DNA of 64,000 bases from Anastatus disparis. Taxonomy: Eukaryota; Arthropoda; Insecta; Hymenoptera; Eupelmidae. Of this stretch, positions 1-11,585 are shown one piece after another. The position numbers were made by a program, and so were the translations under genes. The notes beneath the pieces were generated by a model, which was given only the letters and a program-made list of their open reading frames with translations, was not told the DNA's origin and ran no database searches. The number at the start of each line of letters is the position of its first letter. Position 1 is the stretch's first letter. Location of the stretch: assembly GCA_017163975.1 (NCBI GenBank), contig JAFFSR010000291.1, forward strand, positions 4,283,001 through 4,347,000. Direction: 5' to 3'.

Positions 1-482
1 ATGTGATTAACCGTCCCGAAAATTCGTTGATTAATCACATATTTTTATTTGAAACATAAATATATTTTTTAATAATGAAAATCGTTAAGATATAATCAAA
101 TTAATAATAATAAATAAAATCTTTTGAGGGTCGATGAATATATGTAACGTTTTACCCTATTCAACTAATGTATGCGTTGGCTGTGGTCACTAAGAGCTAA
201 CGCACCTCGCTATGATCCTAATTTTGCCAAGTTCAAACCCGATGTTCTGCCTTTTTTTTTATTTTTATTTTTTTTATTTTTAAATATTATATATTTTTAT
301 AATCAATTTTTATAGTGGAAAAAAGTAAAATTAAAAATTTATTTAACACCTTAAATTCTATTTTATTTCAAAAATATAAAAAAATATATTTACGGATAGG
401 GATAGAAAAAAAGTTTTAATGTCAATATTACATCGATACCTAACTTATATCAATATGAAATAAAAACCTAGCTAGTTCTATA
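1..482. other. AT-rich flank with a tRNA-like stretch
   Basis: No coding region is recognisable. The first 40 bases form a short palindrome (ATGTGATTAA ... TTAATCACAT). Bases 172-250 look like a tRNA-derived SINE head: the run GTTCAAACCC fits the Pol III B-box consensus and is followed by a T-rich tail. The upstream A-box fit is poor, so the SINE reading is weak. Confidence 0.35.
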
Positions 483-1796
483 ATTTTTTCCTGATAAATA
501 AAAGATGTTAAAGATTGAAAAAAAATTATTATAAATTAAGTTGTTTTTTCATTCTCATTCAATTGCGAATAATAAAACCTTTTTTGTTTCTTAAAAAAGG
601 ACCTTTTCTAAATTTATATAAATGTGTGACATTTTTAACTAATTTAATAAAAATAGAAAATAAATATAAATAATTCTAATTTTATTTTAGATAAGTGAAA
701 TAATAAATTTGCCTGAAAAAATAAATAATTTTACGAATTTAAACTTTATTAAAGCGCATTTTCAATAAAAATTACATTAAATATCATTAATATTTTTAAA
801 AATTGGACTTTTTCTTTTTTTTTTATTAAATATCATATTTTTATGATATCATTAACTTTTATTTCCAAAATAAAAAAATTGATAATTTTCTTTAACGAAC
901 GTAATAATTTTCTGTTTTTACTAAACAAAATTTTGACTAAACTTTGAATGGTTGAATTATTTTTGTCCGTTAAAAAAGTGACATTTTCTAAAGTTATATA
1001 GGGGAATGATAACATTCTTTTTAATTAATTTTTAAAAAATAACATTTTATTTTAACAGTTACAAAATTTAAAAGGCGAAAATTCTTAATTTTTCAAAAAT
1101 TACATAAACAGAGAGTTACACAGAGATTAATTATTTAAGAAAATTGAAAATTCTTTCAGAAAAATAACTATTTTGCATTTTATCTGACTGCTCGTTCTGT
1201 TAATTATTATTTTGTGATAAAATTACTTTAAAAAAATTTAAGATGTCATGCAAATTAGTATTTTAATAATAAAGAGCTGAACGGTTCTTCAAGTTGAAAT
1301 TATATGAATTTTAAATAAACACACAATACTGATTTTATTAATTAATAGTTTATTGAGACCCAAAGTAATCATACTTTAGATGAGATTATCTTAAAGAAAT
1401 GATCGGTGAGGCTATTTGAAAATTTACAGTAATAATATATGAAATAAAAACCCATTCAAAGTTTCAAAAGATTATCCGCCTTTTTAATAAACAACAAATT
1501 ATAGCTGATGGAGGAGCTATCTGAGTATTAACAAAATGTATATAATTTTGAAATCTTTGAAACTTTATGAGAAAAATATTGAAGATGACAGATAAAGGGA
1601 AACATCTCTTCCAATTAAAAAATATTAAAGAATTATGAAATATATCTTAAAATATCAATTTCGAATTGGTTATTATTTGTTTAAATGGTTTATTATGGTT
1701 ATGTAAATTAAATATTTTTATTATATTTTTTTTTTGATTTAACAAAAATTTAACTTAAAATGAATAAAGAATAATAAATGAATAATAAAAGAATAG
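483..1796 (+). repeat. Left arm of a ~1.3 kb inverted repeat
   Basis: This segment recurs in reverse complement at 17370-18706 with only scattered differences. The outer edge reads ATTTTTTCCTGATAAATAAA and the inner edge fades near the ATTCTTTTATT repeats. Both arms contain the same 60-codon open frame (833-1015 minus here, 18174-18356 plus in the other arm), which I take as a consequence of arm identity, not as a gene. The arms could be the long termini of one element or two copies of one element in opposite orientation. No target duplication was seen outside them. Confidence 0.7.
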
Positions 1797-3577
1797 TTAT
1801 TATTATTTTCAAAACAAAAAAATTGATTTAACAAACATAATAATTTAAGTTCTCACAAGACATATTAAATAAAATTTTCACTATATTTTAAATCTAAACT
1901 TATATAGGAGCATGATGATATTATTTTTAATTCATTTAATAAAAATTCAACATAAAATGTTGATAAACATCAATTTATTTTAGACACATAAAAAAATGAA
2001 GAAATGCTTTTATCAAAAGTATATCTTTTTAATATCAGCAATATAGTAGCATAGTGGCAAATATCTTGACATCAGGTTTTAAATGTCTTTTTATTGAATT
2101 AACTTAATATAAATTTATAATGTCGATAATTTGATTTAGGAAAAATGAAACTTTACAAAACCTTGCAAATTTCACGAAAGCGTTTCTATTTTATTTTAAA
2201 AAATTTTACATAGAATTCTAACATTTCCAAAAATTAAAAAAATAGATTTCAATGTTTTTTATATTTATTAAAATCATTCTAAACTTTGAACCATGATATG
2301 AAAAGCATTTAAAAATTTTTTCAGTTTGACAATTAATTAGGAAAAAATTTTATCTATGTTGTTAATTTTTAAAAATAGCAGTCTATTTATTAAATATATA
2401 TTTTATTATGTTTTGACGTTTATTATATTTTTTTTAAAGTATATTTTCTACTGTTATTTGGGATAAATGTAATAAAATGCGTTAATACTTTATTATATCA
2501 TAAAAAATGTATTTGAATACAATATTCCAAAAAACAGTGAAGAATTTTATTATTCAAATAAAAAGAATTTAATCATAAAAATGATATGCAGCTGCAACGT
2601 GTTTGTCCTTAAAATGCTCATTTTATTAATTTTGTTATTTAATAATGAAAACTGTTTAGATAATTAAAAAAAATTAAGTTTGGAGTGAGAAAGCGATAAA
2701 AATATGTTATTTGGTTTAAATAAAAAACGTACAATAGCTGTGTTGGCTAAGTTTTAGGGTACGTTGCAACAAAAAATTATTTTTAAGTTGAAATCTTATG
2801 CTTTGCCTTTTATTATTAAAAAAAAAAATTAATAATATGCTTAAAAATAAAATTTGTTACAATACAATAACAAAAATTTTTGACAAAAAGTATTGACCTA
2901 CAATACAGCCGTTTAAAATAAAATAACCGTTAACTGCAAACATTTTCTAAGCATGTGCTAATTAACGCTTTTTTAAACATAAAATTTGTAATTCAGACTT
3001 ACTGTTCTTTGCATCGCTAGTATAATAAAATTAAAGCTTTTTTCAAATCCTCAAATGCAGTTAAATGCAGAATTTGTATACAAAAAAAATTTGAAATGAA
3101 AAAATTTTTTTTATAAGAAATATTAGCAATAAAAATTTTAAAAACGTTTTTTTTTTAAATCTAGATTATTTTCTTAATTTGAATATAATGAAAATTTCTA
3201 TTTGATATTTATTTAATCTTCTCTTTTTAAATTCTTCTTTATTTTATAGATCCATTTTATATAAGTAATTTGTAGATTTAATTATTCTGACAGATTTTCT
3301 TTTATAATTGTAGCCAAAGCTTATTTATTTTGATTTTTATGAAGTAATAATAACATTATTGTATTTTATATATTTTAAAGATAATACATTTATAAATATA
3401 ATATAGTTATATAACGTTTATAAATATTATATAGTTATATAACGTTTATAAATATTATATAGTTATATAACGTTTATAAATATGATATAGTTATATAACG
3501 TTTATAAATATAATTTATAAATAGATCAAATAAATTTATGCATAACATTTTAAAAAAATTGATAAAATATTAATTAA
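1797..3577. other. AT-rich non-coding stretch with a 28-bp tandem repeat
   Basis: No gene is visible. Bases about 3388-3525 hold roughly five copies of a 28-bp unit containing AACGTTTATAAATATTATAT. A hairpin-like pair of arms lies at about 2764-2862. The rest is poly-A/poly-T rich. Confidence 0.6.
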
Positions 3578-3910
3578 CCCATATGGAAATAATTTATGTG
3601 AAAAACTGTAAATAATAGTAAATAATTGTAAATAACTGTTAAAAAATGTAGGAATTGAGACATAAATAATAGTTATTTACAGTTATTTACTATTATTTAT
3701 TATTAATTACTATTATTTACAGTTATTTACAGTTTTTAATTGTTATTAACTGTTATTTACAGTTATTTACAATTATTTACAATTATTTACAGTTTTTTAT
3801 AATTATTTACAATTATTCATAATTATTTACAGTTATTTACATTTATTTACATTTATTTACAGTTATTAACAGTTATTTACAATTATATCCAAAAATTTTT
3901 TCCATACGGG
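3578..3910. mobile_element. Small CCC-ended foldback element with TTATTTACAG array
   Basis: The ends match in inverted orientation: CCCATATGGAAA on the left and CCCGTATGGAAA on the right strand. The interior is made almost wholly of a short motif, AAATAACTGT, first in one orientation and then, after a GAGACA spacer, in the other. The same layout and motif occur near the start of E1 at 21.3 kb. No target duplication is evident. The element is non-coding and 333 bp long, and its class is unknown. Confidence 0.5.
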
Positions 3911-4225
3911 AAACTCTAAACATAAATAAATTAATAATGTACTTAAAAAGAGTATATAATTTGAAAATTTAACCTTATGAGAAACATGTTTCATAATAGA
4001 AAATGTTAAATAGAAAGTATTTAAACATAATAATGAAATAAAAATGTTTAAGACATTAATAATAAATCTAAAATATCATAAATTAAATAAATGTTCTTGA
4101 ATAAAGTTCAAAATTTGGCAATTACAAAATTTTAAATAAACATTATATAAAGTTTAAATTAAGTTCACAAAAATCTTACAAAAAGAATTGCAAAATTTAA
4201 TTTGAATGAAAATTTTTCAAATGAA

Positions 4226-4882
4226 CAAGGAAAAGAAAGGTCCCTATCTTCGGAAAACGAATTTAGTTGAAACTACAGAATCTGATTTTTTATGAAAAAA
4301 AATTAAATGAAAAAAGGTTTCGGATATAAAAATACCGATATTTCATCAAAAATATAGTGAAAAGAAACGCTTATCAGAACTTGAATAGCCAAACAGCTAA
4401 AATTCTTACTAGAAAATGTGTGAGATCAAAGAAAGTACTTAAATATATTAATTTAAGCTGTATTGCATCAAAAAAGCTTATGTAGTTCAAAAGTTACAAA
4501 CGATCAAAATATACAAGTGAAATAGAGTAAAAAATTTATCAGATATTATATGCTCAAACTATTAACAAATATGTAATAATTTTCAATCAAGCATAACTTT
4601 TTAACCACATTTAGCTTTTTTGAGCTAATAAGGCTAAAATTAAAGTATTTAATTTGTACTTTTTTAATATTTAATACATTTTTCTGTAAGATTTTTAGTT
4701 GTGCTATCGTTCAAGTTCTTACGACAACTTCTTTTCATTATATTATTGAAAAATGTGTATAACTTTGTCTCTGAAATCTATTTAAGCAAAAGAAAAAATA
4801 CGGGTTAATTTTTTTCATCACCAAATCATGTCTTGTAGTTTTAATCGGGTTTATTTCTCGAAGGTGGAGATGATCTCTCCTT
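4226..4882. mobile_element. Palindromic (foldback) MITE, family shared with 57.75-59.76 kb
   Basis: The two halves pair along most of their length. The left half begins CAAGGAAAAGAAAGGTCCC and the right half, read on the opposite strand, begins TAAGGAGAGATCATCTCC. Internal landmarks such as the AGAACTTGAA and AAAAAAGCTTATGT runs recur in the other half and in the better preserved copy at 59.1-59.76 kb. It carries no coding capacity. The terminal target duplication is not clear in this copy. Confidence 0.6.
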
Positions 4883-5372
4883 ATAAGTAGGCTTTGATCA
4901 TTAGTTATTTAAGTATGAAAAAAATATTTATACTCAGGGCCGGTCTAACACTACCTGGGGCCCGGGGCTATAAAATCATGGGGGCCCATCATGATCATGA
5001 AATAAGGGTGCTATTTCATTATAAATTAGGAAAAATGGGCATTTCTTCATATAGAATTTTATAATTTTTTATATGTACATATAATAATTTTTTGAATTCC
5101 TATTAATAATTTACAAAAAAATTATTGCTCACATAAATAAAAGTACATACAAAATTATAAAAGATATAAAAAAAAGTACGAAGTTATTAGATTAATACTT
5201 TAAATTTTTTATACTTTATGATTTAGGATATGTAAAATACATTTCAATAATTATTGAAAGTGTAGAATTATAAATATAGTATTTATTGTTACTTTATTAA
5301 TTTTATTAAATAATTATGAAATATAATATTCTTATTTTTATGAAAAAATAATAAAAATGAATTCAAAGAATT

Positions 5373-6220
5373 CCCATACAGCATGAAAGGACTTTGAAAG
5401 GATTCTGAAAGGATTCATGAAAGGACTACAATCTTTCAGAAATATTTCACTGAAAGGATTCTGAAATAATTCTATGTCCGAGGTATTATTCTTTTAAAAA
5501 TAATACATAAAAATATTTCATAAAGAATTCACAAGACATTTCAAAATCCTTTCAATGGAAGAATTCTGTAAGGATCCATGAATTCTTTTGGTAATAATTC
5601 GTAAATCTTTTCATACATCTTCCATTGAAAGGATTCTGTAAGAATAATATGAAATATTTTTAAAATATTTCATTGTATTATTTCTAAAAGGAATATACCT
5701 CGGACTTAGAATTATTACAGAATCCTTTCAATGAAAGAATTCTGTAAGGATCCATGAATTCTTTTGGTAATAATTCGTAAATCTTTTCATACATCTTCCA
5801 TTGAAAGGATTCTGTAAGAATAATATGAAATATTTTTAAAATATTTTATTGTATTATTTCTAAAAGGAATATACCTCGGACATGGAATTATTACAGAATC
5901 CTTTCAATGAAAGAATTCTGAAAGGATCCATGAATTCTTTTGGTAATAATTCGTAAATCTTTTCATACATCTTTCATTGAAAGTATTCTGTAAGAATGAT
6001 ATAAAATATTTTAAAAATATTTCATTGTATTATTTCTGAAAGAAATATACCTCAGACATAGAATTATTACAGAATCCTTTCAATCAAAGAATTCTGTAAG
6101 GATCCATGAATTCTTTTAGTAATAATGCATTAATCTTTTCATCTATCTTTAGTTGAGAGACGTGTAAAGTTCTAGAAATTTTATTCTTTCCTGTATTATT
6201 TAAGAATCAATTTAGAATTA

Positions 6221-6285
<65 letters not shown>

Positions 6286-7897
6286 ACGGATCTGATGATA
6301 TAATTATTTATAGGATTACGAATAGTTTTACAGCGGTTAAAATCGAAGTTATCATAACACAGACATCGCACGCATAACAATTTATAGTTTCCATTTAAGA
6401 TTCTTATTTTCCTTATATATAAAACGGGAAGCACTCTTACCGCTTGCGAGAGTAAGAGATGCCGCCATCAAGCGGATTAATTATAAACTAATCCCGAAAA
6501 TATTTCTAAATGTTTCTGTTATATTTCACGTTTTCTTACATAAAGTCCTTTCAAAGTCCATTCAGTAAGGATTCATGTAATAACTTTTATTCTCATCATA
6601 AGTTATTTCATGAAATGTTTCAAAAAGATTTCAAAATTATTTCATGTATGATTTCTTGAGACTTTACCAAAATATTACATGCATTATTTCATAAAAGCTT
6701 TTTGAAAGAATCTTGAAATTATTCGGTGAAAGAATAACTTAGATTATTTCAAAAATCTTTCTAAATTATTTTCTGATTTTAATCGTTGGAAGATTTCTGA
6801 GTTCTTTCTTGTTTCCTTTCAAGAAGTCTTTTCAAAGTCCTTTCAGTAAGGATTTATGTAATAACTTTTATTTTCATCATAAGTTATTTCATGAAATATT
6901 TCAAAAAGATTTCAAAATTATATCATGTAAGATTTCTTGAGACTTTACCAAAATATTGCATGAACTATTTCATGAAAGCTTTTTGAATGAATCTTGAAAT
7001 GATTCGGTGAAAGAATACCTTAGATCATTCCGAAAATCTTTCTAAATTATTTTATGAATTGAATCGTTAGAAGATTTCTGAGTTCTTTCTTGTTTCCTTT
7101 CAAGAAGTCTTTTCAAAGTCCTTTCAGTAAGGATTTATGTAATAACTTTTATTCTCATCATAAGTTATTTCATGAAATATTTCAAAAAGATTTCAAAATT
7201 ATTTCATGTATGATTTCTTGAGCCTTTACCAAAATATTACATGAATTATTTCATAAAAGCTTTTTGGAAGAATCTTGAAATTATTCGGTGAAAGCATAAC
7301 TTAGATTATTTCAAAAATCTTTCTAAATTATTTTTTGATTTTAATCGTTGGAAGATTTCTGAGTTCTTTCTTGTTTCCTTTCAAGAAGTCTTTTCAAAGT
7401 CTTATTAGTAAGGATTTATGTAATAACTTTTATTCTCATCATAAGTTATTTCATGAAATATTCAAAAAGATTTCAAAATTATTTCATGTATAATTTCTTG
7501 AGACTTTACCAAAATATTACATGAATTATTTCATAAAAGCTTTTTGGAAGAATCTTGAAATTATTCGGTGAAAGAATAACTTAGATCATTCCAAAAATCT
7601 TTCTAAATTATTTTCTGATTTTAATCGTTGGAAGATTTCTGAGTTCCTTCTTGTTTCCTTTCAAGAAGTCTTTTCAAAGTCCTTTTAGTAAGGATTCGTG
7701 TAATATTTCATGCCTTAACTTTCGTTTCCTTTTTGGTAATATTTTTGTAAAGACTTTGTAATCTTCCTGTGTATTATTTCATAAATTCTTTTCAAAAGAA
7801 TATAGTTATCTTTTTAAGTTCTTTTTAAATGTTTTCAACGTATTATTACTGGTGATATTTCATGAAATTATTTCAAAATTCTTTAATGCTGTGTGGG
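5373..7897. mobile_element. CCC-ended element (E3) built from two different subterminal arrays
   Basis: Inverted ends are CCCATACAGCATGAAAG (left) and CCCACACAGCATTAAAG (right strand). Inside, a left array of about four ~177-bp units (5.40-6.18 kb) and a right array of about five ~281-bp units (6.54-7.72 kb) are both saturated with GAAAGGATTC / GAATCCTTTC. The arrays are separated by a CA/TA microsatellite and ~250 bp of unique sequence. No coding potential and no convincing target duplication were found. It matches the architecture of the element at 31350-34976, which uses a different core motif. Confidence 0.65.
6223..6285. repeat. (CA)n/(TA)n microsatellite
   Basis: An uninterrupted AC run of about 48 bases is followed by an AT run. 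It produces a spurious repetitive Cys-Val open frame on the minus strand. Confidence 0.95.
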
Positions 7898-8056
7898 ATT
7901 ATAAAATAATTAAAAGAATTGATAACTTTGAATATAGAAATAAATATTTTAATTTAATATTAAAATTATTTTCTAAACAAAAAAGTTTCCATATTTTTAA
8001 TAAATGTGATGATAAGTAGATTACAATTATAAAATATAAAATTCATTATACCGATA

Positions 8057-8307
8057 TGATGGATGTATGTGGGTGGAAGGTGGGTTATGAAATAACTATA
8101 CACAAACACTGTTACTGTTACTCTTAATAATCAATATATTGTCAAGCAATAATTAACACTCAAAGTAGTCTTTCTAAAGTACTCTATGCAGTTTACTCAA
8201 TAGAGGCTACAGAGAGAATGACCATAGGGCTTATGACGCCTATAACTCATAGTACCAGAAAAGGGACAAAAGGGTGGGGAGAGTAATAAGGCAAAGCAAA
8301 CCTTACA
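8057..8307 (-). repeat. Copia 3' LTR
   Basis: 251 bp with TG...CA ends, preceded on the plus strand by CGATA. By eye it is indistinguishable from the LTR at 15797-16047. Because the element lies on the minus strand, this is the downstream (3') copy. Confidence 0.95.
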
Positions 8308-8322
8308 CTCCCTCCCTTTGCC
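8308..8322 (-). other. Polypurine tract of the Copia element
   Basis: Directly inside the 3' LTR, the minus strand is almost pure purine (GGCAAAGGGAGGGAG across and next to this interval). This is the expected primer site for plus-strand DNA synthesis and helps fix the element's orientation. Confidence 0.85.
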
Positions 8323-8534
8323 TTGTTACAATTAATCTCATTTATATTTTATTTTACTCAAAAAATGTCATACGACATATTCAAAATGTAATTGGTACTG
8401 TAGACAGAAAACTTTAAATTTTTCTTATGGTCTTCTCAATAAGAATATTGAATTCCTCTTTATTTCTTTAAATTATCTGTAAACAGAAAGAAACATAATG
8501 TGTTAAATTTAAATATTTATATTTTATAATTCTT

Positions 8535-10364
8535 TTAATCTCTTAATTCTATATTAGTTATTTTATTTCTTAAATATTTATGTGCTTCTAAGGGTAAAGG
8601 CTTAGTCATTATATCTGCTAAATTCTCTTTGGTTGCGATCCATGTAACTCTAACTTTGCCTTGATCTACACATTGTTTTATAAAATCGCCATGTGTATCT
8701 GCCATATGCTTTCTATTGCCACTCTTTTCGCTTTCATTTAGATTTCTCTGTATTTCCATTAAACTATCATCAAATACTTTTAGTTTATGACTTCCATCCA
8801 TTTTTGTACAGTCACCAGCTGAGCGATTATCACACCAAATTGTTACTGGAAACAGTGTTTTCCCCAAAACGAATCGAGTTGATTTATCTAAAGAAATCAA
8901 TTCTTGACATGCTTCACTCATCGCTAAGTACTCTGCTTGGCACGTTGATAAGGTCACATATGATTGTTTATGACTTTTCCATGCAACTGCATCGCCAAAT
9001 TTAATTATATATCCTCCTGTTGAAGTAGAATCTTGAAAATCTCTAAAACTAGCATCTGTCAAGGCTTCTAACTCTTCTGCTTTAGATGTGAATTTTAATC
9101 CTAATGTAGATATTCCTCTTAAATATCTAAATATTCTTTTAACATCAATCCAATCTTCTTCAGTAGGTTCTAACTGTTTTCTGGCTAGGTAATTTACTGC
9201 AAATGTGATATCTGGCCGTGTTGCATTTGATAAATACATAAGACTTCCTATAGCCTCTCTATATGGTACATTTTTCAATGAATCATTTTGATATTTTATT
9301 TCTTGAACATCCAATTTGCTCTTCTTATATCGATTGCTCACTTGCCTAGTTACCATAGGTGTATTTTGAGGCTTGCAGTCTTTCATGTTGAACTTCTCTA
9401 AGATGCTTTCTATACATATTGCTTGATGTAAAATGATATAATTCTCTTCTTTATGTCTTTCTATTGTCATCCCTAAAAAATTTCTTGGTTCGCCAAGGTT
9501 CTTCATTTCAAATGCTTTACTTAAACCATGCGTTATTTCTTTTAATTTATTTGTACTGTTGCTTGCAGCTAACATATCATCTACGTACAATAATACAAGT
9601 GCCATTTTCCCTTCTTTTCTCCATGTGAAAAGATATGGTTCATGTAAGTCATTTTCTAATCCAAGCTTTTCCATCTCCTTTGAAAATCTTTTATTCCATT
9701 TCTTGGGGCTTATTTTTAATCCATACATAGCCTTTTTTAATTTACATACCATTGTACTCTTTATTTTATTATTTACCTCTAAACCTTCTGGTATCTCCAT
9801 ATATATTTCTTCCTCTAATTCTCCATTTAAAAATGCTGTCTTTACATCTAGCTGGCATGCATATAAATTATATTTGTTTATTATGGTCAATATTGATCGA
9901 ACAATTGACAATCTTGAAACTGGAGCGTATGTTTCTTTAAGATCATATATATTTTTATCCTTGAAGCCTCTAATAACCAACCTTGCTTTACATCGCTTTG
10001 ATCCATCTGCCTCTAATTTTGTTTTAAAAACCCATTTTGAGTCTATTATATTAGCCCTTTTACCATCTAACATTGTTTCTGGTCTCCTTACTAATTCCCA
10101 TACTTTATTATCATTCATGGATTCTAATTCTTCTTTTATTGCTCTTAGCCATTCTTCTTTTTCTTTAGTCATCATTGCCTCTTTGAATGATGCTGGATCT
10201 TTATGTAGAGAAGATAAAAGAATATGTCTTAAATCGTCTTCATGGATTTGTTTTTCAATTTTATTTAAACTTTTGTTAATTGGTTTTGTTATGAACTCGT
10301 TTGTGTAATTGAAATAACTAACAAAACTTATATCTTTAATTGGCTTTTTCGTAGAAATGTTCAT
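8535..10364 (-). CDS. Copia reverse transcriptase-RNase H, open frame
   Basis: A 609-codon frame encodes the C-terminal part of a Copia polyprotein, which copies element RNA into DNA and degrades the RNA strand. Near residues 110-135 is the Copia RT block with KWVFKTKLEADG. RT motif A is QLDVKTAFLNGELEEEIYME, the catalytic box is LLYVDDML, and the Copia-type LGM motif follows. The RNase H domain has TDASF, QAEY and WCDNRSAGD carrying the acidic residues, and the frame ends near KENLADIMTKPL, as in full-length Copia. The annotated start is simply the first Met after a frameshift. The upstream linker (10336-10521) is in another frame and overlaps it, so no functional start is implied. All catalytic motifs appear intact. 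Confidence 0.93.
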   Translation of the reverse strand: MNISTKKPIKDISFVSYFNYTNEFITKPINKSLNKIEKQIHEDDLRHILLSSLHKDPASFKEAMMTKEKEEWLRAIKEELESMNDNKVWELVRRPETMLDGKRANIIDSKWVFKTKLEADGSKRCKARLVIRGFKDKNIYDLKETYAPVSRLSIVRSILTIINKYNLYACQLDVKTAFLNGELEEEIYMEIPEGLEVNNKIKSTMVCKLKKAMYGLKISPKKWNKRFSKEMEKLGLENDLHEPYLFTWRKEGKMALVLLYVDDMLAASNSTNKLKEITHGLSKAFEMKNLGEPRNFLGMTIERHKEENYIILHQAICIESILEKFNMKDCKPQNTPMVTRQVSNRYKKSKLDVQEIKYQNDSLKNVPYREAIGSLMYLSNATRPDITFAVNYLARKQLEPTEEDWIDVKRIFRYLRGISTLGLKFTSKAEELEALTDASFRDFQDSTSTGGYIIKFGDAVAWKSHKQSYVTLSTCQAEYLAMSEACQELISLDKSTRFVLGKTLFPVTIWCDNRSAGDCTKMDGSHKLKVFDDSLMEIQRNLNESEKSGNRKHMADTHGDFIKQCVDQGKVRVTWIATKENLADIMTKPLPLEAHKYLRNKITNIELRD

Positions 10365-10521
10365 CTTTTAAATCATCTAATTTTTTCTTAGCTTTACCTC
10401 TAGTTACGGGGCCTTTATTTTGTTTATACTCATCAATTTGTTTTTGTATCTGTTGTTTAATTACTTGCTTATTCGGTCTTCCTCTTTTCTTTGGCATTTC
10501 CTCTTTACTTGACTCCATCAC
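10336..10521 (-). pseudogene. Copia integrase-RT linker segment
   Basis: This short frame continues the polyprotein between integrase and RT. It contains the basic stretch KKRGRPNK and a lysine-rich tail typical of the variable linker in Copia polyproteins. It overlaps the RT frame by 29 bases in a different phase, which shows a frameshift near 10340-10370. A TAG lies just upstream, at about 10558. It has no function on its own. Confidence 0.6.
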
Positions 10522-11585
10522 TTTATTTGGCTCGATATCATCTTCAATTTCTTTTAACTATTCCCAATTATTTGTTTCTACCTGACTTCTTTTATAAACA
10601 TCTTTGTAAACAATTTTTCCATTAAACTTCACATGACGAGATTCTATAAACTTTCTTGTACTCGGATGCCAAAATATGTAACTCGTAGGTTTATATCCAA
10701 CTTATACAGCTTTGATGGCTCTTGAGTCAAATTTCGTATTTGGTTTAGGAATTTTAATATACACGATACAGCCAAATCTTCGTAATTGGTCAAAATGACA
10801 ATTTTTATTTGGTGCAAATTTATTTAAAGGGATAGAATAATTTATCGTCTTATGTGGAGTTCTATTGTAGGCATGAACAGCAACGTCCAGTGCTAATTCC
10901 CACATGCTTTTGGGTAATCCTGAATCGAACATGTATGCTCTTATTTTTCTTTGGACAGTCTTATTAAATCTTTCGGCTACTCCATTATGCTTTGGTGTGT
11001 ATGGAGGGGAGAATTCTGCTTCTATCTTTTCTTTAACCATAATTTCTTGAAATTTTCTTCCTACAAACTCTGTTTCTTGATCTGCTTTGATGTAGCAGAC
11101 TTTTTCGTCTTTACTCAATAGATTTCTAGCAAAGATTAAATAATTTGCTAAGGCTTCTCCTGATTCATCTTTTGTTTTCAATGCATATGCTTTAGCTGAT
11201 CTATAATAATCATCTATAAAAGTAATTATAAATCTCTTAAGTCCTAGATATGATATAGGTTTATTAGACCCATGATGTCCATATATATAACTTGCAATGA
11301 CCTTTGCGCTCTATCTCTAGTTTCTTTAAAAGGCAGTTTATCCATTTTAGCCATTATACTGATTTCGCAGTCTCGAATAGATGGGTCGTTGAAATTAACT
11401 TTTTCGAATTTATTATCTATTTTCTGTAATTTTTTCAGGTAATTCATAGATGCATGTCCTAGTAGAATGTGCCATAACATTGCCTCATTTTGCTTTACAA
11501 ACTTTCGTGTATTTTCTTCAAGTAGACTTTTCATAAACAGTTCTTCTATATCTTCAAACGTTTTTAAATCATCTGTTTGAATCAC
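10522..11585 (-). pseudogene. Copia integrase (frameshifted, with stops)
   Basis: The zinc-binding N-terminus is recognisable as LWHILLGHAS ... CEISIMAKMDKLPFK. The second cysteine of the usual C-x2-C pair is Ser here. The catalytic core follows: YMDIMG holds the first Asp, ADQETEF the second and HNGVAERFN the Glu, with PPYTPKHNG just before it as in active Copia integrases. The C-terminal GYKPTSYIFWHP segment lies after a TAA at 10702-10704. A frameshift near 11265-11285 separates the zinc domain plus first Asp from the rest, and the FIDDYYRSAK motif is read in the new frame. The enzyme would not be made as a single chain. Confidence 0.85.

Noticed and set aside
9559..10308. 249-codon plus-strand open frame
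   Set aside because: It is the antisense shadow of the Copia RT frame.
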